Positions 27,027 to 36,123 of a stretch of DNA of 64,000 nucleotides are shown piece by piece. Made by a program: the position numbers and the translations under genes. The stretch comes from RFSX01 sp964591455 (GTDB taxonomy: Bacteria > Bacteroidota > Bacteroidia > Chitinophagales > Saprospiraceae). The notes under the pieces were generated by a model. That model saw only the letters and a list, made by a program, of their open reading frames with translations, did not search any database and was not told where the DNA came from. The stretch's first letter is position 1. Each line of letters starts with the position of its first letter. The stretch lies in NCBI GenBank assembly GCA_964591455.1, contig CAZQDZ010000014.1, forward strand, positions 1 to 64,000, written 5' to 3'.

Positions 27027-29015
27027 ATGAGTGATAATAATAACGAGAAGAATAGCGAAGAGCTAAAGAAAAAATCCAACTACGGTGCTGACAATATTCA
27101 GGCTTTAGAAGGTCTGGAAGCGGTCAGAAAAAGACCCGGCATGTACATTGGTACGACGGACTCTAAAGGTCTGCACCATTTGGTATGGGAGGTTGTGGAT
27201 AACTCGATAGACGAGCACCTTGCAGGACATTGTGATACTATAAATGTGACCATTCTAGCTAATAACGGGATTATGGTGACAGATAATGGTAGAGGTATCC
27301 CAGTGGGTATGCACCAAAAGCTCAAAAAATCTGCTTTAGAGGTTGTAATGACAGTATTACACGCGGGTGGTAAGTTTGACAAGGATACTTATAAGGTGTC
27401 AGGAGGATTGCACGGTGTAGGTGTCTCTTGTGTTAATGCCCTATCGTCTAAGCTCTTGGCTGAGGTAAAAAGAGAAGGTAAGATCTACACTCAGGAGTAT
27501 TCTCAAGGTAAGCCTCAGACAGGTGTGGAAGAGAAAGGGACAACAGATGATCGAGGAACCACGATTACCTTTTTCCCAGATGCAGAAATCTTTGACACCC
27601 TAGAATATAAGTACGAAGTCTTGGCTATCAGGTTCAGAGAGATGGCCTTCCTTAATAGAGGTCTGACAATAAATCTAGAGGACCAACGACAAGAGGCTGA
27701 AGGAAAAGAAGGTAAACCCAAAAAAGAAACCTTCTTCTCTGAAGGGGGCCTCATAGAATTTGTCAAGTATATAGACCAATCCAGACAAGCACTTATAGAA
27801 GAACCAATTCATGTTCAGGGTAAAGAAGAAAATGTAGAGGTAGAAGTTGCGATGCAGTACAATAACAGCTACTCTGAAAATGTCCACTCCTTTGTCAATA
27901 ATATCCGTACCTCTGAAGGTGGTACTCACGTGGCAGGATTCAGAAGAGCGGTGAACAGGGTTTTTGCTAAGTACGCAGAAGAGAATGGGCTATTCAGTAA
28001 ACTTAAGTTTAAGGTATCTGGGGAAGATTTTCGTGAAGGATTGACCTCGGTAGTTTCAGTTAAAGTTCCAGAACCACAATTCAAAGGCCAGACCAAAGGG
28101 GAATTAGGTAACTCTGAAGTAACTGGTATCGTATCCAGAGCAGTAGGAGGAGCAATCACCCACTACTTGGAAGAGAACCCAAGGAAGGCCAAGATGATTA
28201 TAGATAAAGTCATCTTAGCAGCTACAGCAAGGCATGCAGCAAGAAAAGCTAGGGAACTTGTCCAGCGTAAAAATATACTTACAGGTTCAGGCTTGCCAGG
28301 TAAACTATCCGACTGTTCTTCTAAGGATCCAGCTGAGTCAGAGATATTCCTTGTGGAGGGTGATTCTGCCGGTGGGACTGCCAAGCAGGGTAGGGATAGG
28401 CATTTCCAAGCTATTCTCCCACTTAGAGGTAAAATTCTCAATGTGGAGAAAGCCATGGAGCACAGAATCTATGAGAATGAAGAGATAAAAAATATGTTTA
28501 CTGCATTAGGAGTAAGCATAGAAGACAAGGAAGGTGAACGTATCCTCAATATAGAAAAATTGAGATATCATAAGATAGTCATCATGTGTGATGCCGATGT
28601 AGATGGTAGCCACATTAGCACCCTGATATTGACCTTCTTCTTCAGATACATGAGAGAGCTTATAGAGCAAGGGTATATCTATATAGCAGCCCCGCCTTTA
28701 TACCAAGTCAAAAAAGGAAAGAAGGCAGAATATGCCTGGAACGAAGAAGAAAGACAGGCACTGGTCAAGGAATTCAGTGGCGGTAAAGAAGAAGATAACT
28801 CCGTCAAGATACAAAGATATAAGGGTCTAGGAGAGATGAATGATGAGCAACTATGGGAGACAACGATGAATCCAGAAACTAGAACGCTTAACCAAGTAGA
28901 GATTATGGATGGACTGGAAGCGGATAGCGTTTTCTCCATGCTGATGGGTGAAGAAGTCCCTCCACGTAGAAAATTTATAGAAGAGAATGCGGTGTATGCC
29001 AATATTGATGCATAA
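27027..29015 (+). CDS. gyrB: DNA gyrase subunit B
   Basis: A 662-residue type IIA topoisomerase ATPase subunit. It has the GHKL ATPase domain (EVVDNSIDEHLAGH, TDNGRGIPVG, SGGLHGVGVSCVNALS), the transducer domain, and a TOPRIM domain (EIFLVEGDSAGGTAKQGRDR, MCDADVDGSHI) ending in QRYKGLGEMN. The length of about 650 is that of GyrB lacking the E. coli-specific insertion. With GyrA (not in the window) it introduces negative supercoils. I chose GyrB over ParE from the overall match of the N-terminal ALEGLEAVRKRPGMYIG to IIGTTDSKGLHHLVWEVVDN type sequences. Confidence 0.94.
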   Translation: MSDNNNEKNSEELKKKSNYGADNIQALEGLEAVRKRPGMYIGTTDSKGLHHLVWEVVDNSIDEHLAGHCDTINVTILANNGIMVTDNGRGIPVGMHQKLKKSALEVVMTVLHAGGKFDKDTYKVSGGLHGVGVSCVNALSSKLLAEVKREGKIYTQEYSQGKPQTGVEEKGTTDDRGTTITFFPDAEIFDTLEYKYEVLAIRFREMAFLNRGLTINLEDQRQEAEGKEGKPKKETFFSEGGLIEFVKYIDQSRQALIEEPIHVQGKEENVEVEVAMQYNNSYSENVHSFVNNIRTSEGGTHVAGFRRAVNRVFAKYAEENGLFSKLKFKVSGEDFREGLTSVVSVKVPEPQFKGQTKGELGNSEVTGIVSRAVGGAITHYLEENPRKAKMIIDKVILAATARHAARKARELVQRKNILTGSGLPGKLSDCSSKDPAESEIFLVEGDSAGGTAKQGRDRHFQAILPLRGKILNVEKAMEHRIYENEEIKNMFTALGVSIEDKEGERILNIEKLRYHKIVIMCDADVDGSHISTLILTFFFRYMRELIEQGYIYIAAPPLYQVKKGKKAEYAWNEEERQALVKEFSGGKEEDNSVKIQRYKGLGEMNDEQLWETTMNPETRTLNQVEIMDGLEADSVFSMLMGEEVPPRRKFIEENAVYANIDA

Positions 29016-29098
29016 TGAATGCCATAGTATAGTACTTCACTAATCCAGGAATAGAAAACCCTGTAAACTACCATTCTGAGTTCAAAAGTATAGTATCA

Positions 29099-29665
29099 AT
29101 GGACTTATCGACATGGAATTTCTTTGAGCAATATGGGACCATCTCCAAAGATGGATTATCCGCACTGAGGACTAAGCTCAAATACAATACGGCAAAGAAA
29201 GGGGAGGTGCTACTATCCTATGGACAAATCTGTCAAGACATATTTTTCCTCACCAAGGGTTGTCTTAGGCTTTACTATATAGCAGATGATGTAGAGATTA
29301 CTGTGTGGTTCTCGTTCGAAGATAATTCGGCTATTGAGCTTTCTAGCTTTTTGAGTGGTAAACCTACTGAATACTACATAGAGGCTATCGAAGACAGTGA
29401 ATTTCTATCGCTCAACAAATCAGCATTACAAAGTTTGTACAAAAATTATCCAGAATTGGAAAGCATCATGCGGGTGTTCTGGGAAGATGTCATCCTGAAC
29501 TTATTAGAGCGATTCACCGCTTTGCAAAAAGACACAGCCGAACAGCGCTATATCAATCTTACTGGCCAGACAAAGTATATGCAAAGAATACCTCAGAAGT
29601 ACTTGGCTTCATATATAGGCGTCACACCGACCTCACTCAGTCGGATAAGACGTAAGCTTATCTAA
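29099..29665 (+). CDS. Crp/Fnr family transcriptional regulator
   Basis: A 188-residue regulator. Residues about 15-115 form a cyclic-nucleotide-binding-like beta barrel (GEVLLSYGQICQDIFFLTKGCLRLYY, then FSFEDNSAIELSSFLSG). Residues about 140-188 hold a C-terminal helix-turn-helix (IPQKYLASYIGVTPTSLSRIRRKL). The classical cAMP-binding residues (RxExxxxR-type) are not present, so the ligand is unknown. This short Crp/Fnr type is common in Bacteroidota and may act on a neighbouring or distant gene. It stands alone, about 80 bases after gyrB. Confidence 0.88.
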   Translation: MDLSTWNFFEQYGTISKDGLSALRTKLKYNTAKKGEVLLSYGQICQDIFFLTKGCLRLYYIADDVEITVWFSFEDNSAIELSSFLSGKPTEYYIEAIEDSEFLSLNKSALQSLYKNYPELESIMRVFWEDVILNLLERFTALQKDTAEQRYINLTGQTKYMQRIPQKYLASYIGVTPTSLSRIRRKLI

Positions 29666-29806
29666 TCTTGCTCATCAGTGATACATATAAAGGATGTTAC
29701 GGGTATAGATAAGATAGAGAGAATTTCGATAGAACTCCACACAATTACATAAGCAAGGTATAGGATATTTTTATCATATTTTTGTGACAGAAATGATTAT
29801 ATAATA
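29666..29806. other. Short intergenic stretch
   Basis: AT-rich sequence between the Crp/Fnr stop and the DUF6088-like remnant. I see no gene, RNA or clear terminator. Confidence 0.4.
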
Positions 29807-29929
29807 ATGACTGAATCCGTTGAAAAACAAGTACTTAAGTCAATTTACAACCATAAGCGCGGCAAAATATTTTTTCCAGCTAATTTCAGTAAATATGGCT
29901 CATCAACAGCTGTCAGGCAAGCACTAAAT
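29807..29929 (+). pseudogene. Truncated DUF6088 / AbiEi-like antitoxin gene
   Basis: The first 41 residues (MTESVEKQVLKSIYNHKRG, KIFFPANFSKYGSSTAVRQALN) match the start of DUF6088 proteins, which belong with AbiEi-like type IV antitoxins. The rest of the frame (to 30070) has no relation to the family and runs antisense through an AbiEii-like fragment. The gene is truncated. Confidence 0.65.
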
Positions 29930-29995
29930 AGCTCTTCAAAATCAACTAAATTCAGGCTGAATTCCTTAACTCCATTCTGGATTAATTTTTTTTCT

Positions 29996-30276
29996 AGTTG
30001 TATAATCTTTTTCCCAATCACCAATTACTTTTTCAGGTGGAATAAAGTTAATATGCTCTCGTTGACTTAGGAATTGACAGAACATATCTAAATTTCGGAG
30101 GAGATTTATCAAGGAGTTGGAGTGACTAGATTAAGAAAAGGTGCTGGAAAATTTGTAGATGAAAAATTCGTACCTGAAGTATGAAAGAATCAATGTTTTA
30201 TGGAGAAACATTATCATTTGAAGAACTCATTGGCAGGCTTCAAGAACTTAGGAAAAGAATAAACAAAATTGAATAA
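29996..30276. pseudogene. Scrambled AbiEii-like nucleotidyltransferase toxin remnant
   Basis: Two fragments of the AbiEii C-terminus lie in opposite orientation. On the minus strand (30067 down to 29996) the frame reads SQREHINFIPPEKVIGDWEK then DYTT. On the plus strand (30181-30276) it reads MKESMFYGETLSFEELIG then RLQELRKRINKIE and a stop. Joined, they give a continuous family-like end (DYTT followed by MKESMFYGE). This implies an inversion inside the gene. The 110 bases between them show only broken frames. Confidence 0.55.
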
Positions 30277-30385
30277 CTCTCTCTAACATTGTGTGATCAC
30301 AGCATACCCTTCGGGATACGCTGCATACAATCATCCGATACATGCAATCAAGTGAAAGAAATCAAAAATCAGCAGCTAATAAATT

Positions 30386-30720
30386 ATGAGTGAAATCGTC
30401 ATATATAAAGATTCTAATAATCAAATCGAACCAAAGTTCAGCTTGAAGGAGAAAACTGTTTGGTTAACTCAGGCTCAAATGGTAACACTGTTTGATTCCA
30501 GTAGAACCAATATTAGTGAATACATAACTAACATTCTAGAATCAGGTGAATTGGATGAGAAACTAACTGTTCGGAAATTCCGAAGTTCGACAGGAAGGCA
30601 AACTTTAGGTAAACAAGGATTTAACTCATTATAATCTAGATATGATAACCTCCGTAGTTATAGAGTCAATTCCATCAGTGGTATACAATTCAGGAAGTGG
30701 GCTACTGCTAAATATCCGTT
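30386..30720 (+). pseudogene. Frameshifted RhuM-family gene
   Basis: The first 70 residues (MSEIVIYKDSNNQIEPKFSL, KTVWLTQAQMVTLFDSSRTNISEYI, LTVRKFRSS) match the N-terminus of virulence RhuM-family proteins. After that the match changes frame at least twice: VNKDLTHYNLDMITSV in one frame, then YRVNSISGIQFRKWATAKYPLN in another. Intact members are about 330 residues long. It is clearly broken and lies within a cluster of toxin-antitoxin-like relics. Confidence 0.7.
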
Positions 30721-30773
30721 AAATTGCATCTGGCGAAAAAAACAACTTAATTACAAAATCATAAACAAAACAA

Positions 30774-31109
30774 ATGAAAAATATTTTATCAATTTCAATT
30801 CTATCAATAGGACTGTTATTAGCATGTTCATCAGGAATGACATTCGAAGAACAAATAGTAAATGACTTATCAACTAAACTCCCGAGTGGAACTTGTGATG
30901 GCTATCCAAAAGGAACAATAATATCAAACATCGAAGTTGGCGAAATTGTAGATATAGGTTTAGATGGAATGACAGATGTTTCTTATACACTTACATATGA
31001 AATAAATGGAGTAAAGAAGGATACCTCAAGTGCTATGCTCTATCTAAAACGTGGTTCAAAATACAAATTAGCTGTAATGGGTTGCGATTCGGATATAACT
31101 AATAACTAA
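30774..31109 (+). CDS. Small lipoprotein of unknown function
   Basis: A 111-residue protein with a lipoprotein signal (LLLACSS, Cys18). The mature part has two cysteines (CDGYPKG and GCDSD) that could form a disulfide and alternating strands (SYTLTYEINGVKKDTSSAMLYLKRGSKYKLAVMG). It has no recognised family. It is the only intact gene in the 29.8-31.3 kb relic region and may be a late arrival or a surviving cargo gene. Confidence 0.6.
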   Translation: MKNILSISILSIGLLLACSSGMTFEEQIVNDLSTKLPSGTCDGYPKGTIISNIEVGEIVDIGLDGMTDVSYTLTYEINGVKKDTSSAMLYLKRGSKYKLAVMGCDSDITNN

Positions 31110-31408
31110 TAATTGGCAAGTTCTGATCACAGATTACTATTTGATAATCCTGGACATATCATTGAACAAGTCCAGAATTCATTAAACATCGAGTTCCTTA
31201 AAGGCAATAGAATAGACTTACTAAGTATTATCAAAACTGAAAACTTGATGAAGCCAAATTTTATGTTTCAAAAGAAAGTCTGAAACAGAATTTTGCCCTT
31301 TTCTTGTCATAGGACAACTTTTTGATTCTAGATGTGATTTACCTTTGTAGCGAATATTTATAAGTATAGTTAGAAAAACATTACCCATCTAAAAACGATA
31401 AAATAGAT
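31110..31408. other. Spacer with a 56-codon open fragment
   Basis: A TTG-started fragment (31113-31283, ASSDHRLLFDNPGHIIEQVQ then NSLNIEFLKGNRIDL) reads protein-like but has no ribosome binding site or family; it may be another relic. TACCTTTG at 31340-31347 fits the TAnnTTTG promoter box upstream of the SahH gene, with TTTTTG at 31319-31324. Confidence 0.4.
31340..31347 (+). promoter_or_regulatory. Candidate -7 box for the SahH gene
   Basis: TACCTTTG matches the Bacteroidota TAnnTTTG element and lies about 60 bases upstream of the ATG. TTTTTG at 31319-31324 could be the -33 part at shortened spacing. Confidence 0.45.
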
Positions 31409-32722
31409 ATGATAGCTACAGACAAAAAATTGAATTACAAAGTAAAAGACATTAACCTGGCTGACTGGGGTAGAAAAGAAATCAGGCTGGCAGAGGCAGA
31501 AATGCCAGGGCTGATGAGTCTCAGAAAAGAATATGCTGGTAAGAAGCCATTGGCAGGAGCCAATATCGCTGGATGTCTGCATATGACAATCCAGACCGCA
31601 GTTCTAATAGAGACACTTATAGATCTAGGTGCAGATGTCACTTGGAGTTCTTGTAATATCTTCTCTACGCAGGATCATGCAGCAGCAGCAATCGCAGCAG
31701 CAGGTATTCCAGTATTTGCATGGAAAGGGATGAACGAAGAAGAATTCGAATGGTGTATAGAGCAGACACTGACAGCATTCAAAAATGGTGAGCCATTGAA
31801 TATGATATTGGATGATGGAGGTGACCTGACAAATATGGTATTAGACAAATTCCCTGAATTAGTCCCTAATATCAAAGGTCTTTCTGAAGAGACGACAACA
31901 GGTGTGCACAGACTACACGAAAGAGAAAAGAATGGCACACTTCCTATGCCAGCCATCAATATCAATGACTCTGTAACTAAGTCAAAATTCGATAACAAAT
32001 ACGGATGTAAGGAGTCTTGTGTGGATGCAATTAGGAGAGCAACAGATGTAATGATGGCAGGAAAAGTTGCTGTTGTTGCTGGATATGGAGATGTAGGGAA
32101 AGGATCAGTAGCTTCACTAAGCTCTGCAGGTGTAAGAGTTATTGTGACTGAGATAGATCCTATCTGTGCGCTTCAAGCAGCAATGGACGGATACGAAGTG
32201 AAGAAAATGTCTGATGCCATCAAAGAAGCTGATATCGTAGTAACAGCTACTGGTAACTATAACATCGTAGATGCTGAGCACTTCAAAGCACTTAAGGACA
32301 AAGCCATTGTATGTAACATCGGTCACTTCGATAATGAGATCAACATGGCTTGGTTAAATGAGAATCATGGTGATAGCAAAGTAGAGATTAAACCACAAGT
32401 AGATATGTATACTATAGATGGTAAAGATCTAATCGTACTTGCAGAGGGAAGATTAGTAAATCTAGGTTGTGCCACTGGCCACCCTTCATTCGTTATGTCT
32501 AACTCATTTACTAATCAGGTTCTTGCTCAATTAGAGATATGGAATAATACTGATAAGTATGAGAACAAAGTGTACATGTTACCTAAGCACTTGGATGAGA
32601 AAGTAGCAAGATTACACTTAGAGAAAATCGGTGTAGAGCTAGAGGAGCTGACCGCTAAGCAAGCCGAGTATATCGGTGTCAAGCAAGAAGGGCCTTATAA
32701 GCCAGAGTACTACAGATATTAA
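31409..32722 (+). CDS. ahcY: Adenosylhomocysteinase (S-adenosylhomocysteine hydrolase)
   Basis: A 437-residue NAD-dependent enzyme that splits S-adenosylhomocysteine into adenosine and homocysteine, ending the methylation cycle. The diagnostic blocks are present: HMTIQTAVLIETLIDLGA, SSCNIFSTQDHAAAAIA, ILDDGGDLTNMV, the NAD-binding AVVAGYGDVGKGSVASL, TATGNYNIV, NIGHFDNEI, and the C-terminal HLDEKVARLHLEKIG then PYKPEYYRY. Length is typical of bacterial SahH. It has its own promoter and a strong terminator, so it is monocistronic. Confidence 0.97.
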   Translation: MIATDKKLNYKVKDINLADWGRKEIRLAEAEMPGLMSLRKEYAGKKPLAGANIAGCLHMTIQTAVLIETLIDLGADVTWSSCNIFSTQDHAAAAIAAAGIPVFAWKGMNEEEFEWCIEQTLTAFKNGEPLNMILDDGGDLTNMVLDKFPELVPNIKGLSEETTTGVHRLHEREKNGTLPMPAININDSVTKSKFDNKYGCKESCVDAIRRATDVMMAGKVAVVAGYGDVGKGSVASLSSAGVRVIVTEIDPICALQAAMDGYEVKKMSDAIKEADIVVTATGNYNIVDAEHFKALKDKAIVCNIGHFDNEINMAWLNENHGDSKVEIKPQVDMYTIDGKDLIVLAEGRLVNLGCATGHPSFVMSNSFTNQVLAQLEIWNNTDKYENKVYMLPKHLDEKVARLHLEKIGVELEELTAKQAEYIGVKQEGPYKPEYYRY

Positions 32723-32748
32723 GATAAAGTATATATAATCGAAAAGAG

Positions 32749-32777
32749 AGCCTTCGCGAGAGCGAGGGCTTTTTTTT
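32749..32777 (+). terminator. Rho-independent terminator after ahcY
   Basis: AGCCTTCGC (32749-32757) pairs with GCGAGGGCT (32762-32770) around a GAGA loop and is followed by a T-run. Confidence 0.9.
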
Positions 32778-32853
32778 GTTTCAGTAGTGCAGTAATAGTA
32801 TTTCCTATCCATCTAAAAACTGACCCAAAATGACATTGAATGAATAAATAAAC

Positions 32854-32928
32854 TTAGAAGGATTGGATGTAGGCACCTATATCATAAGGATAGAAGGTCA
32901 ACTGGGCGAGACTTATTTTCGAAAGTAA
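32854..32928 (+). pseudogene. Orphan end of a T9SS sorting domain
   Basis: The frame LEGLDVGTYIIRIEGQLG then ETYFRK and a stop is the typical last two strands of a T9SS type A C-terminal domain. An in-frame stop lies just upstream (32845) and no cargo gene precedes it. It is the leftover tail of a deleted cargo gene. Confidence 0.6.
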
Positions 32929-33317
32929 TTGTCCATCACTGAGCTAGAGAGAGGATTGAGATAAGGGAAACTATAAATCATGCATCTATCCTCATTTGAG
33001 ATTGAGATTCCTTCACGTGAAAACAAGGTTTGCTTGCTTCTAGGGCCTAATGATTTATGGCTTTTTTGCAACCTGCTTCTTAGAAAAGACATAGACCATA
33101 AGTGCTTATTCTACTAGTGGAAACAGCCCTTAAGGGTTGAGATATGCTTAAAATGTTCAATCTCAATAACGGTATTACCCCAATATTGCCCAAAAATGTC
33201 TGCACGACATCACTTCAGACATTTTAGATAAACTACAAGCAACCGTAAACTTTCTTCTATCATATTAGGGGCACATGATATACATCTGGGTTGTTTAATT
33301 TTTTAAAATAATACGAA
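32929..33317. other. Gene-free stretch with two inverted repeats
   Basis: No ORF is supported. There is a 7-bp inverted repeat TTGAGAT/ATCTCAA (33138-33144, 33161-33167) and a perfect 10-bp repeat AAAATGTCTG/CAGACATTTT (33193-33202, 33216-33225, 13-base loop). The second could be a weak terminator or a leader hairpin of the DM13 gene. Confidence 0.5.
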
Positions 33318-33755
33318 ATGAAAAATTTAATAAGCTGTACGCTATTTGTCCTCCTTGGTTTATTGAGTTGTACTACTGGTGTAGAACAGGCAAATGAAGC
33401 AGCAGAACCACGAGAGTGTGAATCTACTCATACTATGGTAGGGCGAACCAGTAATTTTTTCGAAGGAAATATTTATGGGATTAGTGGACAAGTGACGATT
33501 GTCTCTGATTGTGAGATAGAGATATCAAATTTTTTCTATAATGGTGCTGGTCCTAATGTAAGCATCTATGCAGGACGAAATGGAAATTATGGTAGAGGTG
33601 TTGGCATCAATCTTAGTGAAACTATAAATGGACAACGATTTACAGGAGAAACACTAAACCTCTTCTTACCACAAGGCGTGACTTTTGATGATGTTAATAG
33701 TTTCAGTGTGTGGTGCTTTGAATTTGATGTGGATTTTAGTTCTGCAAATTTTTAG
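33318..33755 (+). CDS. DM13-domain lipoprotein
   Basis: A 145-residue lipoprotein (signal ending LLSC, Cys18). The mature part is one DM13 domain: NIYGISGQVTIVSDCEIEI, NFFYNGAGPNVSIYAG and FSVWCFEFDVDFSSANF with the conserved cysteine pair. DM13 domains are proposed to have a redox or electron-transfer role, and are found in animals and bacteria. In this protein the domain is exported and lipid-anchored. A terminator follows, so the gene is monocistronic. Confidence 0.82.
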   Translation: MKNLISCTLFVLLGLLSCTTGVEQANEAAEPRECESTHTMVGRTSNFFEGNIYGISGQVTIVSDCEIEISNFFYNGAGPNVSIYAGRNGNYGRGVGINLSETINGQRFTGETLNLFLPQGVTFDDVNSFSVWCFEFDVDFSSANF

Positions 33756-33810
33756 GTAAGAATTTTTTAAGATAGAGTTTTATATAATTTAGATAAAACG
33801 ATTTTGGTGG

Positions 33811-33839
33811 GGCCATCGTGGGAACGATGGCCTTTTTTT
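33811..33839 (+). terminator. Rho-independent terminator after the DM13 gene
   Basis: A perfect 9-bp stem GGCCATCGT/ACGATGGCC with a GGGA loop is followed by TTTTTTT. Confidence 0.92.
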
Positions 33840-33943
33840 ATTCCATAAGAAAGGTATATTTCATATAATTTAAATTGAAAGCAACTATAGCGACAATTAT
33901 AGTATCATAACTATAGCTAATTTAATTTTTCTTATAGTATATC

Positions 33944-36046
33944 ATGAATAACAATAACCTACTCCTTAGATTTTCAGCATTTTGTATTTTTCTTTTATTA
34001 TTTACCCAAGGCAACTCTCAGAAAGTAGAATGGGAGGAAATGACGCCGCATTTTAATGATTATCCACGTGCCATTTTTGTCACGAGTGATGATAGAATAA
34101 TAGGGTGGTCTGAGGCTGCTCAGTCCCTTTATATAACCTCAGATGTAGAAGGGCCATGGGATTTTTTGAGTGAAATAGAAGAAAATTTTAATCTATTCGT
34201 AGATCCTATTCTTGCAGAGAATGAAGATGGAAAGCTATTCTTAGCTTCTTCAGGAAGATTTTATTCTATTAATGAAGCGACCCAAGCGCTTGATTTAATC
34301 TTTTCGGGTATCGATATAAAGGGAATCCAATTTATGGAAAATGGAAATGTTGCCTTTCAAGGCACATCTGATATTAGTGTTTATAGTCTCGACGATGGAT
34401 TCCAATACGAAACTCAGTTGGATAGTGGCAATAATTTCTTTCTGTCTGGACTGTCCAGAGGCCCTGGAAATAAATATTACATATTCATATTTGACAATTT
34501 GATTGTGCTAGATTCCATGTTGTCTATGGAGATAGAAAGACATCCATCATACAGACAAACTACGGAACACCTGCTTTATGATGAAGAATTAAATCGCTTG
34601 TATACGGAATATGGTTTTTCTGATGATGGGATGAATTGGTCTAATTATGTTGGAAATAGAATAGGGCAGCCATTGCTTTCACCTAATGGAGATCTTCATA
34701 TTACTGTTAGTGAGGTATTAACCACATTTGCTGATGGTGGAGAGACGATGGTAGAAAGATGCACAGTCAGTTTGGAGAATGAAAGACTGGGTGGGTTTTT
34801 CGCCTATGGGGAAGAAGGCATAATATTCAATAATCATTACTCTCCTAATGGCTGCGACAATTGGATGGATATATCAGTAGAATTGATAGGGAAAAGCTAT
34901 GCCAGTGGCGTTGTGGCATTTTCCAGGAATGAAGTTGCGGCTACAGGCAATTTTTGTGATGACTGTGATGAGTTTATGTATGTATCTTCTGATAGAGAAT
35001 GGTTTGTGTCAGGGGAACGTTGTGAACTTCAAGCTAGGGACCTTTTTTGGAAGGATTTCCTATTTGATGATGACGGTGATTTTTATTTCAACGGCTGTCA
35101 GTCAAGGGATGGAGGAGAGAACTGGATAGAATTTGTGGATCCATCTCCGCAAAGTTACCAAGCGAACGTATCAGGGTTATATGCCTTTGCTGGGGCTAAT
35201 AAAAATCTACTTGTCTACAAATCCGAAGATTCAGGTGATATATGGTCTCAATCACCTATAGAAAATGATTTCTCTATTCATGATATGACAGTTGTTACTA
35301 ACTCTGGTACAGTTTATTCGCTTGAGAGTTCGTCTTTTACTAGTGGCTCGTTTATAAAAAGTACGACGTTATTTAACGAACTTGGTGATACTATTACAGG
35401 TTCAAATTCTAATTTCCATATAGAAGCAATCCGAGCTTCATTTGGCAATAATAAGATATACATCTTAGAGTCAGATTTTGGAGAATTTAATCTAGGTGTT
35501 TATAATGAGGATTCACAAACTTTAACCTACAATGAAGTGCCTAGAGATTTTGATTCTAAATTGTTTGTCAATTCTATAATGTTAGTAGACAATCAAGACA
35601 ATGTTTATTTGCAAGATGAAAGCCATATTTGGGTAACTCAGGATGATGGTAAGACTTGGTGTGAGATTACACCAAATATTAATGGCATAGTTGAACTAAC
35701 TGGAATGGATATCTCTTGGGATAATTACTTATTTGTATCCACAATTGGTACACCAATAATTAGGAGTAGATTGCCTGTTGTTCCTCCGAGTAGCACAGAT
35801 GATATTGAGCTAACTGAGATTAGTATCTTCCCAAATCCAGCAGACTATGAACTAGTATTAGAAATAGAAGACAGTAATACTGCCTATAACTACGAACTCA
35901 CAAATTCTAATGGTTCTATGGTATCCACTGGTCGTATCTCTTCTTCCAAAACCATCTCACTATTAGACATTCCAAGCGGATTATATTTCGTGGCTATCAA
36001 AGAGAACGAACGTCTCGTTGGCATAGAAAAAGTAGTGATTAAATAA
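33944..36046 (+). CDS. T9SS type A sorting domain protein with sortilin/BNR-like repeats
   Basis: A 700-residue secreted protein. Signal peptide: residues 1-25 (FCIFLLLFTQGNSQ). The centre has repeated Asp-rich turns of the BNR/sortilin type (SDDGMNW, SPNGCDNWMDIS, SRDGGENWIEF, SEDSGDIWSQS, TQDDGKTWCEI), indicating a beta-propeller. The last 80 residues form the T9SS sorting domain (ISIFPNPADYELVLEIE, LLDIPSGLYFVAIKENERLVG). It goes through the outer membrane by T9SS. The ligand is unknown. The gene is isolated and converges with prc. Confidence 0.9.
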   Translation: MNNNNLLLRFSAFCIFLLLFTQGNSQKVEWEEMTPHFNDYPRAIFVTSDDRIIGWSEAAQSLYITSDVEGPWDFLSEIEENFNLFVDPILAENEDGKLFLASSGRFYSINEATQALDLIFSGIDIKGIQFMENGNVAFQGTSDISVYSLDDGFQYETQLDSGNNFFLSGLSRGPGNKYYIFIFDNLIVLDSMLSMEIERHPSYRQTTEHLLYDEELNRLYTEYGFSDDGMNWSNYVGNRIGQPLLSPNGDLHITVSEVLTTFADGGETMVERCTVSLENERLGGFFAYGEEGIIFNNHYSPNGCDNWMDISVELIGKSYASGVVAFSRNEVAATGNFCDDCDEFMYVSSDREWFVSGERCELQARDLFWKDFLFDDDGDFYFNGCQSRDGGENWIEFVDPSPQSYQANVSGLYAFAGANKNLLVYKSEDSGDIWSQSPIENDFSIHDMTVVTNSGTVYSLESSSFTSGSFIKSTTLFNELGDTITGSNSNFHIEAIRASFGNNKIYILESDFGEFNLGVYNEDSQTLTYNEVPRDFDSKLFVNSIMLVDNQDNVYLQDESHIWVTQDDGKTWCEITPNINGIVELTGMDISWDNYLFVSTIGTPIIRSRLPVVPPSSTDDIELTEISIFPNPADYELVLEIEDSNTAYNYELTNSNGSMVSTGRISSSKTISLLDIPSGLYFVAIKENERLVGIEKVVIK

Positions 36047-36070
36047 ATAAGATAAATCGCTACTATGTAC

Positions 36071-36108
36071 AAAAAAAGAGGCTACCTAATGTAAGATAGC
36101 CCCCTCTT
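36071..36108 (-). terminator. Rho-independent terminator for the prc-like gene
   Basis: On the minus strand GAGGGGGCTAT pairs with the GTAGCCTC side and ends in a seven-T run (36071-36077 in plus-strand A). It lies about 16 bases past the prc stop. Confidence 0.7.
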
Positions 36109-36123
36109 AATTGATGTGATATT

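Noticed and set aside
31113..31283. 56-codon TTG-started gene after the small lipoprotein
   Set aside because: It begins directly after a stop, has no Shine-Dalgarno or family, and lies in a region of gene relics; it was left as a fragment in the spacer note.
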